Positions 32,601 through 41,807 of a stretch of DNA of 64,000 nt are shown piece after piece. A program made the position numbers and the translations under genes. Positions within the stretch are counted from its first letter, which is position 1, and each line of letters starts with the position of its first letter. The notes below the pieces were generated by a model, which was given only the letters and a program-made list of their open reading frames with translations, had not been told where the DNA came from and ran no database searches. Source of the DNA: Aspergillus flavus (taxonomy: Eukaryota; Ascomycota; Eurotiomycetes; Eurotiales; Aspergillaceae); contig NC_092408.1 in the NCBI RefSeq assembly GCF_009017415.1, forward strand, positions 1,054,001-1,118,000, read 5' to 3'.

Positions 32601-34192
32601 ATAAATTCTATATATATTAAGTCTATTGTCAATAACTGATCATTAGAAATCTCTTCCCTGCGGCGTTAACGGATTGTAGAGGGATACCAACAATCAGACA
32701 TAGTAGCAGATGACAAAGCCAAAAAGCTGATTATAAGTGGACTGTCTACAGACAGTATATCTAGATACAACTGCATATCATGGGGCGTTATATTAGTTAA
32801 AGTCCTATATTACAATACTATATAAATACAAGAACCAATAAGAATCAGTTAATCCAAATTATAGATTAAAACTGCGCAAATTTGGGACATATAAATATTA
32901 AAAAATATAAGATTCTCCAAATAAAAGAAGAGAAGATCATAGACTTTATATACCCTCGGCAGACTTCGGCTCTCTCCCCTATTTCTCCGACCCTTGCTGC
33001 GGAGAAATCGAGTTATTTAGGACTTTAGTCTTACAACTGGAGTTTGGAACTCCCAGACTATCTAAGAGAGAATAAAAAAAAGTAGAAGATGCCTAGAAAG
33101 TACACCGTAACATGAAGTAAAGCCTTGGATCATCGGAGAGACATTGCGGGCACACCATATTATTATCTCAGCAAGTTGGTTGACGAGACCGGTTCGAGGA
33201 ATATCTACTAGTCAGGGTAGAAGACCTGTCAACTAGGTAAGGATACGTGGGTAAAGTACTAGGCAGTAGATACTAAAGACAGAAGACTGATTCTTGATTT
33301 TTCTACTATGATTTCTAGTACTAGTTTATAGCTACAGACCCCCTAAGATTCTGTGCCTATATTTTCTAGATAGGGGCCACTGTACGTTATTTGGAAGGCG
33401 ATGTATATCGACACCGACGTCGCCGATCGGCCGCCGAGTTGTTCATGTACCTGGGGCAGGATATCCGGTACAGTCACCTTGCATGATTGTTATTAAATCT
33501 GTGACAAGACCAACCAGGGACTACCAAATTCCACACTCCATTTGTAGATTACGGATAAAAATATAGTAGACAAAGTATATATAAATCATTACAAATGTAC
33601 TTTATAGGGTAGTATAACAGAGGTGGAATGGATTAACTTAGTCCCTGTTAGCATTTCCGGCGATAAGAGTCTTGATGCAACAGAAACTTGGTAGAGAATG
33701 ACATGCGTATGATATAGAGGGCCGAGTGGCGTGCTACGACCGTGCGAATACAATCTCACTGAATGACAGCCTGGGGCAGATGGCTCTCGGTGACGTGCTG
33801 ACGCGAGCCATCAACCACTATTCGACGGCGGCGGGAAAGGCAGAAAAGAAAGGGAGGGGTGAACAAGTGACACCAAGTCAGGAAGGGGTTTTGGGGGTGG
33901 CGACGCAATCGCCGGCCCGATCAGTTCTGTGTTCACCTCATGGCTGACGACCGTCAGATACCAGTTATACAGTGGAGTTTAGCCCGCCCCATACATTAAC
34001 AGACACTGAACTAGTTGATAGATTTGGAGCGCGATGTTATTGATCAGGAAGGTAGCACCAGATGACCAAAAAGGTGTCTCGGCACTAGTTTTAAATACAC
34101 TGATACTATCTTAAACACACATTCTCAACTTGACTTATATCTAAAAGTATTCGAGGTCACTGGGGACTAGAACCGACAAGCTCAGTGTCCGC
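29620..34192. other. AT-rich, gene-free block, probable decayed repetitive DNA
   Basis: About 4.5 kb with stops in every frame and long AT-rich tracts, most extreme at 31300-33100. Small GC-richer islands occur (33390-33460 and 33726-33950), but none encode a recognisable domain. The 138-codon frame at 31992-32408 has the composition of random AT-rich DNA. A short GATC microsatellite lies at 29649-29663. The texture is what RIP-decayed transposon DNA looks like, although no element could be named. Confidence 0.45.
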
Positions 34193-35299
34193 TTAAATCC
34201 AAGTCTTGCTCCCCTTGTGGGACAAGAAATCACCCCCATTCTTCTCGACCGTCGCATTCTCAATAACGCTGAGGATATCCCTGACGGAGTCATCGGCAGG
34301 CCTTGCCCCATTGAAACGAGGCGAATATTCCTTGAACTTGGCGAACATGGCTTGAGCCGCGGCCTGTTGGTGTTCGCTCACTGCAGTCGTCGAATTGAAT
34401 TAGCACAACATCCATGATCCATAGGTACGACGAGAAGGGGGCGGCGGCAACAAGGAAAACAAGAAGAGAAACGAAAGTACTAGAAAGCTTAGTAGCAGCG
34501 GGGTAGGAAACGTACTTCCTTCAAAATGCCCGGTATCCACCAACCCGGGGCAAATGGCCAAGAACAGGACGCCCTCAGACGCATACTGTGCGCCGAATTT
34601 GGCGATCGCCATGTTCAGTCCGGCCTTGCCGATCGCGTACGAGGGCGCGTTGGCCATGCCCAAGGTCCTGACCAGTTCGATGTCCGAGTGGGCACTGGTG
34701 AGGGCGATGACTTTCTTCGCGGTCCCCTTCAGAATCAGCGGGGTGAACAGGTTGAAGAGGTGGATCTGGGCGATGACGTTGGTCTTGAAGTTCTTGAGCA
34801 GGTTGTCCTCCAGCTCAGGGACTTGTTTGCCTCTGTTTGTTTGTTGGGGATGGCTGTTAGCGGAATTTCGATTGAGGGGGGGAGGGGAAACTGAGATAGT
34901 AAAAAGAATAGATAAAGGAGGAGAATGAGATTTTTTACACCTACAAGACGCCGATGGGATCATACAGGTCCCAGGTTTCCACGAATGCGGCATTTGCGAT
35001 GAGGTAGTCGAGGCCACCGCCGGTGATCCTTGCGGTTTCGTCGGCCGCGAACTGGAGAGTCTTGTAGTTGTCGAGGTCGGCTTGGACAACGTGGACGTTG
35101 GTGCGGCCGGCAAGCTCTTTAGCAATTCGCTCCTCAGTGCCGGCCTTGTTGCGAACGAGCGCAATGACGGTGTTGGCTGGGTTGCTGGAGAGGTTGGTGA
35201 GGAATGCCCACTGAGACATGTTAGTGTGGCCTATTGATGGGAAAGGGGTTTGCGTACGCCGATGCCTCGCGAGGCTCCTGTGATTGCATAGGACGACAT
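34193..35299 (-). CDS. Short-chain dehydrogenase/reductase
   Basis: Four exons on the minus strand: 35258-35299, 34945-35210, 34516-34832 and 34193-34380, 270 residues. Introns are 47 nt (CACTAAC branch), 112 nt and 135 nt, all GT-AG with frame preserved. It opens with a short cofactor exon, MSSYAITGASRGIG (TGxxxGIG, NAD(P) binding). LDYLIANAAF follows in the NNAG position, then VIALTSAHSD (catalytic Ser strand), SYAIGKAGLNMA (YxxxK) and ICPGLVDTGHFEG after the active site. The family oxidises or reduces carbonyl/alcohol groups. No transit peptide is seen, so it is cytosolic. It is transcribed divergently from a Zn2Cys6 regulator across a 436-bp spacer, the usual layout of a regulator with its target. 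The substrate is unknown. Confidence 0.85.
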
Positions 35300-35735
35300 G
35301 TTTCCGATGGTGCTTGTTCTGTTGGGTTCTGTTCTTTGGATCGCTGCTGTTGGCTGTAGATGAGGATCTATCGAGCAATCGAGGAGGTATTTATAGTGGA
35401 CATCCTGTCCGCACAAGCCCAACATTGATTTCAAAGCCATGGCTGAAGTCTCTCGATTTCAAAGCTCTCGGCATCTCGTGGTTGATACTGACAGACCTCA
35501 TTAGGGTTAGCGCCGCGAAAAGTTGCTGGGATTCTTGCGACTCCACACCGGCCGCCTGCCCACGGTGGGGCGCCATGTAGATTGGACGAGACCGATTGGC
35601 TCCTGATCTTACAAAGCCACCATGGTGTGGAGTCGCAGATGGGCTGCAGCGAAGGTTAAATAAAGCGGCCGAGCCTCCGCGTTCTGAGGATGGGTAACTT
35701 TGCGCGAGTTCATTTTCTTCATCCATCACAACAAT
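35300..35735. promoter_or_regulatory. Bidirectional promoter with a perfect 14-bp inverted repeat
   Basis: TGCGACTCCACACC at 35536-35549 is repeated exactly in inverted orientation at 35634-35647 (GGTGTGGAGTCGCA). The arms are 84 bp apart. Two ATTGG (reverse CCAAT) boxes lie between the arms, at about 35581-35600. The pair is a good candidate operator for the adjacent Zn2Cys6 protein or another dimeric factor. Confidence 0.7.
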
Positions 35736-37361
35736 ATGGCACGCAGCTGCGGTACTTGTCGAGGTACTTTCTGCGGTCTTCTACGGATCCGGCTTGATTG
35801 CTAATCAAATTGGCCTCGCAGATCGTCGAATCTCCTGTGATCGTGCGACCCCTACTTGCGGGCAGTGCGCCAGGTCGAACCGCCTGTGCAAGGGCTACGG
35901 GGTTAGGCTCTCATGGCCAAAAGCGAGTAACTCCAAACGGGCGGTGGTGGGCGTTCCATCGTACGGCCGTAGACCAAATCGGCGGCTGTTGGGTCCGAAC
36001 CTCGTCAACGTGTCTGACTTTGACATCAAAATGCACTACTATCTGGCCAACTCAACATCATCAGGTGTGTATCTTGATAATAATATGGTAAGACGCTTAC
36101 CAAATGTATACAGACTATATTCCCCTTACTCTACGGATACCCGTCCCACTTAGGGCGGTAGACTATGGGGTGACAGAACCCGAGCTGATCACCTACTGCA
36201 AGTGCCCGGTGCATTTGGTCCGTCTCCACTAAACTAATTGATGTAGTCGAGTCAACTGCATCCAAGGCCCTGGCTACTCTAGCCCATGATTCGCCCAGCC
36301 TCGGCCGCACCATCCTCCGTATGGCCCTCACCAACGACTCCGCATCCTCCGCCGCTGTCCGCGAGGCTCTCCTAGCGTTCGCCTCGGTACACCGTCACGG
36401 CCTACAATCCCAAGGAATCGAGTTCAAAGTCTCCGCAATCAGAGCCTTAGGCAAAGCGTCACATACCAATATTGGCGTCGCAGAAGCATTGCAGCATGTC
36501 GCTGCATGCATGTTGCTGTGCGCATTTGAAATCCACACGGCATCGTGCACCTCGTCGGAGTGGTGGTGCTTCGTGAACGGGGTCAAGCAAGTGCTCAACG
36601 CGTCAGCGCTACTGCCGTTCCGAAATGATAGCTCCTTTGCTGCGTTGTTGGACTGGGTCTTTCACCATGAGACGCTCGGGTGGTTTAGCTTTCTGCACTG
36701 GCGGCCTGAGATACAGCTGCAGGAAAACTGTCGGTCTGCGTTTTGTACCGGCGTTCGTTCTCCGAATCCCCAAATTTGGTTATTTGACGTTTCACTGACT
36801 AACTATATTGGTACCTATTAGCGCGACTACCTGCTCCCAACTTCAAGCAACAAGCTGCTCAGGCTATTCAAGGAATGCTGTTACATCCTCGGCATGGACT
36901 CCGATCTCGGACCCCTACTCTCGCGCCTCCACACCTTAGCCGAGAATATCGCAAACCTTCATCTCCCTGACACTCCCCACCGAACAACCCTCGAACTATT
37001 CCGCCTCTCCATGCTCATCTGGCTCAACCGGATGACGGGTGCAACCCTCGAACCGCAATCGACCACGGACGCCCGAGTTCAACGCGCTCTGCATATTCTA
37101 TCAGATCTCAAGACCTGCCCGCGCCAACTCCCGCTGTTCATCATCGGATGTGAAGCGCGGACTGACGAGGATAGGTGTGTGATTCTCGAACTTATGAATC
37201 GCACCGAGGCCTCGGCGTCGTCGCGGTCAATGTTTATAGTCAAGGCCCTGACAGAGGCGGTTTGGAAACAGGACGATCTTGCGGGGGAGAGAGAGTTGGG
37301 ATATCGGGAGAAGATTACGGCGATCGTCAGTGTTTGTTCGCTTTTGCCCACGTTTGCTTAG
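35736..37361 (+). CDS. Zn2Cys6 transcription factor with fungal-specific regulatory domain
   Basis: Five exons inferred: 35736-35763, 35822-36064, 36114-36197, 36247-36752 and 36822-37361, 466 residues. The cluster starts at the extreme N-terminus: C5, C8, C15, C22, C25 and C32 (CGTCRDRRISCD...CGQCARSNRLC), split by the first intron (GCTAATC branch). Intron 3 (36198-36246) uses a GCAAGT donor, a GC-AG intron; it is the only junction I found that keeps frame. The donor of intron 4 (GTTCGT) is the least certain. The middle and C-terminal helices (SAAVREALLAFASVHRHGLQSQGIEFKVSAIRAL, EALQHVAACMLLCAFEIH) match the Fungal_trans_2 type from memory. It is a nuclear DNA-binding regulator, probably controlling the divergent SDR and possibly nearby catabolic genes. 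Confidence 0.8.
36198..36246 (+). other. Putative GC-AG intron
   Basis: Donor GCAAGT, branch region CTAAACTAAT and acceptor TGTAG, 49 nt. GT donors nearby give a wrong phase or a non-consensus GAG acceptor. Confidence 0.5.
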
Positions 37362-37529
37362 CGTTGTATACTATTTTATATGAGGGCACCATATGAGTTG
37401 AGATTGGGTAATAATCGATTGACTATTGATAAACACATGGCCCGCCAATACGCATCTTTTGCAAGGTTGAATCAGCAACTCGCTGCATCAAGGGGCATCA
37501 CTCGCCAAGATACAGACATAGATAGAATC

Positions 37530-37700
37530 GGCAGAAGCTCCGCAGACCTCCCTACGGAGATCATCTACATTATACCAGGCAATCTTCCCAACAGAGCCAT
37601 CAAAGCCCTACGCCTAACGTGAAGACGGATATGCAACACGGTCTGCCTGCGCCTTGAGCGCGTGTTCCTCGCCGCCAACCCCCTCAACATCGCCGAGTAA
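37530..37700 (+). pseudogene. F-box gene 5' fragment
   Basis: Plus-strand frame reading ADLPTEIIYIIPGNLPNRAI KALRLT, then a TGA (37620-37622), then RRICNTVCLRLERVFLAANP and a TAA at 37698-37700. This is the F-box helix-turn of the large Aspergillus F-box family, where the TGA position is normally Cys (LTCR). Nothing of the rest of such a protein follows on this strand. The matching C-terminal type of sequence sits about 400 bp further on, on the opposite strand. Confidence 0.6.
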
Positions 37701-37993
37701 GCGCTTCTTACTCCCCGCAGAGGTTTCGATCCAAAGAGCATGAGCATGTGCATACCAAAGATCTGGGCCCCGGCGTCAATTAGATTCAACCGGTTCTACG
37801 GGGAAAATCATTGATTCTTCCGCTTCCTTAGTTTGCTTTGTGCGAGGCTTCGGTGGTGCTCAGCATCCCGTGCCAAGACGCGATCGGTTGGCATACCTCA
37901 TTTCACTCCTCAGTAGCGTAGCAGGCCTTAGACACATTACACCGGATGATAATCAAGGAAGCATACCTCCAGGAAAAGGACCACTCCAAGGCG
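37701..37993. other. Spacer between inverted F-box relics
   Basis: No recognisable coding sequence on either strand. Confidence 0.4.
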
Positions 37994-38420
37994 TCAACTT
38001 CGTATACCCCCTTCGCGCAAGTTAACAGCTCTAACATTCAGCCAGTCATACGCTGGATCAAAGCCGCCTCCCAAGATCCCAACTCCAATGGCAACGTAGA
38101 GACTGATACCCTTAAACGGATTCGGTCCATTCCCGTACACAGACTCTATAGCCCCTCGGCCAGCCCGCACCGCAGCACCGTCAGTCGTACCATGCGGCTC
38201 CACTCCGATTTCCAGTCTCGGGTGCAGCGCGGCAGCCTGGCTTCGCAATCATATCACGCATTTTGGCGAGCAGAGAAGCCCACGTTCCGCCGTGGTTAAG
38301 AAAGTAGAGAAGGCTCAGATGCAGCGAGCGCAGTGTGTCCGGGAGTGCGCGCAGGAACTGGACGAGATCGTCCTTGTCGAATAAGAGCCCTGAGAGACCA
38401 AAGTTCCGGAGGCTGCCTAA
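37994..38420 (-). pseudogene. F-box / LRR-type gene 3' fragment, opposite orientation
   Basis: On the minus strand from about 38415: LRNFGLSGLLFDKDDLVQFL, ALPDTLRSLHLSLLYFLNHG and GTWASLLAKMRD. After a frameshift near 38250 it resumes as HPRLEIGVEPHG and ends with the family-typical SVYGNGPNPF, followed by an unrelated tail. These are the C-terminal features of fungal F-box proteins of the type whose N-terminus lies at 37530-37700 on the plus strand. The fragment abuts the truncated transcription-factor pseudogene at about 38415-38424 with no spacer. Confidence 0.6.
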
Positions 38421-40138
38421 CCAACGGCCGAGAACACTTCAATTACCCTTTGCTAGAGGTCTCGTGATTCAGGGTTATTTCGTATTTCGTCCCAGGTAGA
38501 CAGAAGCAAAGTCGAGGTGAGGGCAGTATGCACCCATGGACCAGGTTCGCAGTGGTACAACACTCAGCGCTTGAAAGTCCAAAAAGGCTCTGGAGGCATC
38601 TATAATGCTAGCCTTAGCTCGTTCCCTCAGAATGCCGTACAGCTGGTCTTGTATCTGGGATTGTTTCAGGGCTGGACGCGTTAGAACTGCAACGACCAAA
38701 TAAAAATGCATCTTCAATTCCAGACGCTCCAAATTATCGTGCATAAATTTGCAATTCTGGAGAGAAGTGAGATGCGGCAAGGACCGTTGGTCGACATATT
38801 CCAGATGATTTAATATGTTGAGGTAAAATGTCGTTTCTTGAGTGTCACGATCGGCTGTCGTTACTTCGATCCCCAGCCTACACAAGTAGTGTAAGACATC
38901 TGTGAAGGACAAACTTGCCGAGGACCTGACAAAGACAATAGGGGGCCGGTCATAACAGAGAGACAGCATACTGTCTTGCCAGACTAGGATAAACCTAATA
39001 TTCTCAGTACGCCGTACAATAAGGATCCACGGCCAGAACATACCACAATGCTTTCGCCTTCAACTGCATGTATTGTGGCAGGTATGCGATACTCTCTGTA
39101 TGTAATCCAATTGTCTGTGCCAGGCGGACAGTGGTCCCCAGGAGAGCCCATGCAACATCAGATTGACTATTATTCTGGAACATATTGCCCAGCACCAACA
39201 ACGCCTGGACGGCGTCTAATGATGGACGGAATAAGAAATTGGCCAAGCGAAGAGCTTGAAATGACCTGCGTGCTGCAGTTGTGAGTAGTGCTGCATGGTC
39301 CATGAAGATCAGTGCACCTACCGAGGTCATGACATATGTACGATTGTTGTGGAAGATCCAGATCGGAGTAATAGGCTCCAGCAGAGAGAGTTGCAAGCAG
39401 TAAGCTAATGTGCGCAATAGACCGATCGATCGTCCATTTTTCCGACTTGGAATGCGACTCAAACACGACGGCCGCGTAGGCGTTGAGATATGTAAACAGG
39501 TCCAGTTCAAATCGGCCCATGTCCACCAAGATCGGGTTAAAGGGATACACCCATTGACGGTAAAACTGGAAGAACTTAAATTTATCAGAAAAGGCGCCAA
39601 GAAATAAGCTATAACGCTCACCTTAGGACCTCTGCACGCTGTGGTACAATCTGTACCAACTTTTCCATCTATCTTCTGCAGTTCTCGCATCCATGAATGG
39701 ATAGGTGTTGAGCGTGTTCTGTAACCCCAGGACAGACCTCACTCCTTGTGCCATGGACCCGTTGTCACTGGAATAGATGTAAGTACTCATCGGACCGTCT
39801 GACAGAGGCTGGCTGGGTTGAGAGGACGGGTGAGACGCCCGTCGCTCAGCTGTAGATCCTCCGTTAGGTTTCGAGGCAAAGGTCCGCTGTTCTAATATAC
39901 GGTGCGTTCTTCGCTGAGTCCCCGATTGTTCAATATCATAAACACACATCTGGGGGTGGTCTCGGCAACGACAGGTCCTGCATGGTTTTTTGCCATCACA
40001 TTTGAGCTCCAGTATATTTGTATGGTACCTTGGTTTCGACCGGGAAATTGCTCCGCGAAACAGCTGGTGATTTCCAACCAAGGCTAACCTTGTTCGTGCC
40101 TCAATTTCTTTAAAAGGTCTTTCTAGCCTTCCGACCAT
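38420..40138 (-). pseudogene. Zn2Cys6 / Fungal_trans transcription factor pseudogene
   Basis: The coding tract is recognisable throughout. The second half of the zinc cluster (KCDGKKPCRTC...MC) is at about 40010; the first CxxC half cannot be found intact. The regulatory domain follows (RSFQALRLANFLFRPSLDAV, SDVAWALLGTTVRLAQTIGLH, WQDSMLSLCYDRPP). Introns at 39273-39321 and 38995-39043 splice cleanly. Lesions: an extra T near 39628 creates TCCTAAG before an otherwise good GTGAGC donor. An extra G near 38534 throws off the frame after VVPLRTWSM; the proper continuation, VHTALTSTLLLSTWDEIRNN, is in the next frame. A TAG at 38453-38455 sits where CAG would give DLQQRVIEVFSAV. The tract stops at about 38420, where the F-box fragment begins. 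Once a typical pathway-type regulator; now almost certainly dead. Confidence 0.7.
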
Positions 40139-41363
40139 GACATGCGCTTCCTGGAGCTTCCCTGAAGCACGCTGTAGTCACTCTGGTTTCGTTCAATTTC
40201 ATGTAGGGGAGTTGACTGTCAGGTTGACCATGTGTTTCCCTCCTTACAAGTTGGCGGCCCAGTATCAGACAACGTGGCAGGGCATCTTCGAACAGCCAAG
40301 AAAGGAACTGCAAACGTTCATCAAGTGGTAGGGATAAGAAATTAGAACGAAGGTCGGTGAAGGAACCTTCCCTTGTTTGTAATGAGGGAGGAACTCGAAT
40401 CCGTTTGGGAGCTCTTTCTCCCGAACCCGACAGCTGTGTCTTGCGCTTGTGTTTTTAAGACTGTTCGCCGTGGAGGTTCTCACTTGGGTCGTTAGAGCAA
40501 GATGTGTCGGCTTCATTACATTTCTTCGACTGTGAAGTATATCTGCGGACTAGGATATCACAGATGACGGTATAAGAACTATCAGAAATTATTAATCAAT
40601 GCTTTATATTTATTTATATGACACAATGGAGATGGGATTGTCGAGACCGCCTGAACAATGATATGTCCGAGGCTCGCCCAAAATCCTGACGGGAGCGAAT
40701 GATATTAACATGGGAGCCTGTGACATGCTAATCGTCATATCTTTCAGCTTTGGCTAACTGGTGGAAAAGGTGGCGAAGCCCTGCAGGGGCACGCAGCGAC
40801 CTATTGACCGCGCAGAAGCCACACGCCGGGAGGCTAGTAGTTGGGTGGGTGACCACCAGCGAATTTCTCCTGTTGTACTTTTATATATATATATCTCTAA
40901 TTTAGTTCGTCCTTATTGAAGCTAGGGGACTAGTGGGTAGCCCATTCAGCTGGGAATCTGAGGGTTCTACCTTGATGTTTAGCATGGGAATGCTATACAT
41001 AAGTCGTTGTGTCTCGACTCTCGCCGGGTGCCCGTGACTGACTAAATATAGATATCAAACCATTATCCTAATGAACGCTAGTTATTGTGGTAATGATCAT
41101 CTTATCAAGATAGCTAACTAATCACAGAGTCCTTGGACAAAACCCCAGGTGTAACTAACCCTCCAAGATGCACATCAGTAATGATTGGTATATCACAACC
41201 CACTCAAATTAATGACTTTATAACAGCCTTCGGTCTATCGTCAGACTCCAAATACTGCCAAGAATGACAGTTAACCGCAGTCTTAAATACAAACCCAAGA
41301 CACTCGACATCTAACCCCAGCCCTCACCTAACGAATCCTCAAACCCGCCCGTAGAACAGGCCC
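40139..41363. other. Intergenic with 5S rRNA relic
   Basis: No protein gene was recognised. The only identified element is the partial 5S rRNA listed separately. A TATA microsatellite lies near 40882-40892. Confidence 0.5.
40816..40882 (+). pseudogene. 5S rRNA pseudogene, 3' half
   Basis: From AAGCCACACGCCGGGAGGCT through GTTGGGTGGGTGACCACCAG to TGTTGTACTTTT, this matches the 3' half of filamentous-fungal 5S rRNA nearly base for base from memory, including the T-run terminator. The upstream 60 bases do not form the 5' half, although a GGTGGAAAA fragment remains, so this is a truncated copy. Confidence 0.75.
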
Positions 41364-41807
41364 TCACTCACACGCCCAGCCATACTCGTCTTTATAGTCG
41401 ATATAAAGACTCTTAGAGCTCTGACCCATCTTCGCGACCAAGGGTGCACAGGCAAAATTGCTAATATAGATCGGTCCCGCATACTGGCTAAATGCACCGG
41501 AATCCTTATCACAGTGTTTCCCGTTCAAATCGCACACACCCACGTACATGTATTGTGCTTTGCCGACATTGTTGTCTAGGATTGCGCACCCCTTGTCCTT
41601 TCCAATGTAGGTGTAAAGTGTGCCTAGTCGCTGTTTGGGATCTGTGCCTTTTGGGAGGGGAATTGCTTTGTTCAATTCGTATCCTGATCCGCAGATGGTG
41701 GCTGCTCGGGTTGCTAGATCGGCGTTGTTTGCTTCTCTGGTATCTAGGCCTCCAGCGACGGCTAGACTAGTTGTAGAAAGGAGGGTGATGATGTTAAGGA
41801 GCTTCAT
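41364..41807 (-). CDS. Small secreted protein
   Basis: Single exon, 147 residues, ATG at 41807. A clear signal peptide (MKLLNIITLLSTTSLAVAGG) is followed by a short propeptide-like segment and a compact mature domain with six Cys: C39 in ATICGSGYEL, then CAIL, CDLN, HCDK, ACAPL and the penultimate WACE. KAQYMYVGVCDL, SQYAGPIYISN and SLYIDYKDEYGW are beta-rich. The arrangement resembles a conserved family of small secreted Aspergillus proteins of unknown function that I recognise only by pattern. An extracellular role (effector-like or competition-related) is a guess. The gene stands alone, with no introns and no coding neighbours within 400 bp. Confidence 0.75.
   Translation of the reverse strand: MKLLNIITLLSTTSLAVAGGLDTREANNADLATRAATICGSGYELNKAIPLPKGTDPKQRLGTLYTYIGKDKGCAILDNNVGKAQYMYVGVCDLNGKHCDKDSGAFSQYAGPIYISNFACAPLVAKMGQSSKSLYIDYKDEYGWACE

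Noticed and set aside
33726..33947. GC-richer open frame of 73 codons
   Set aside because: No recognisable family, no start context and no linked exons; possibly a gene fragment but not supportable.
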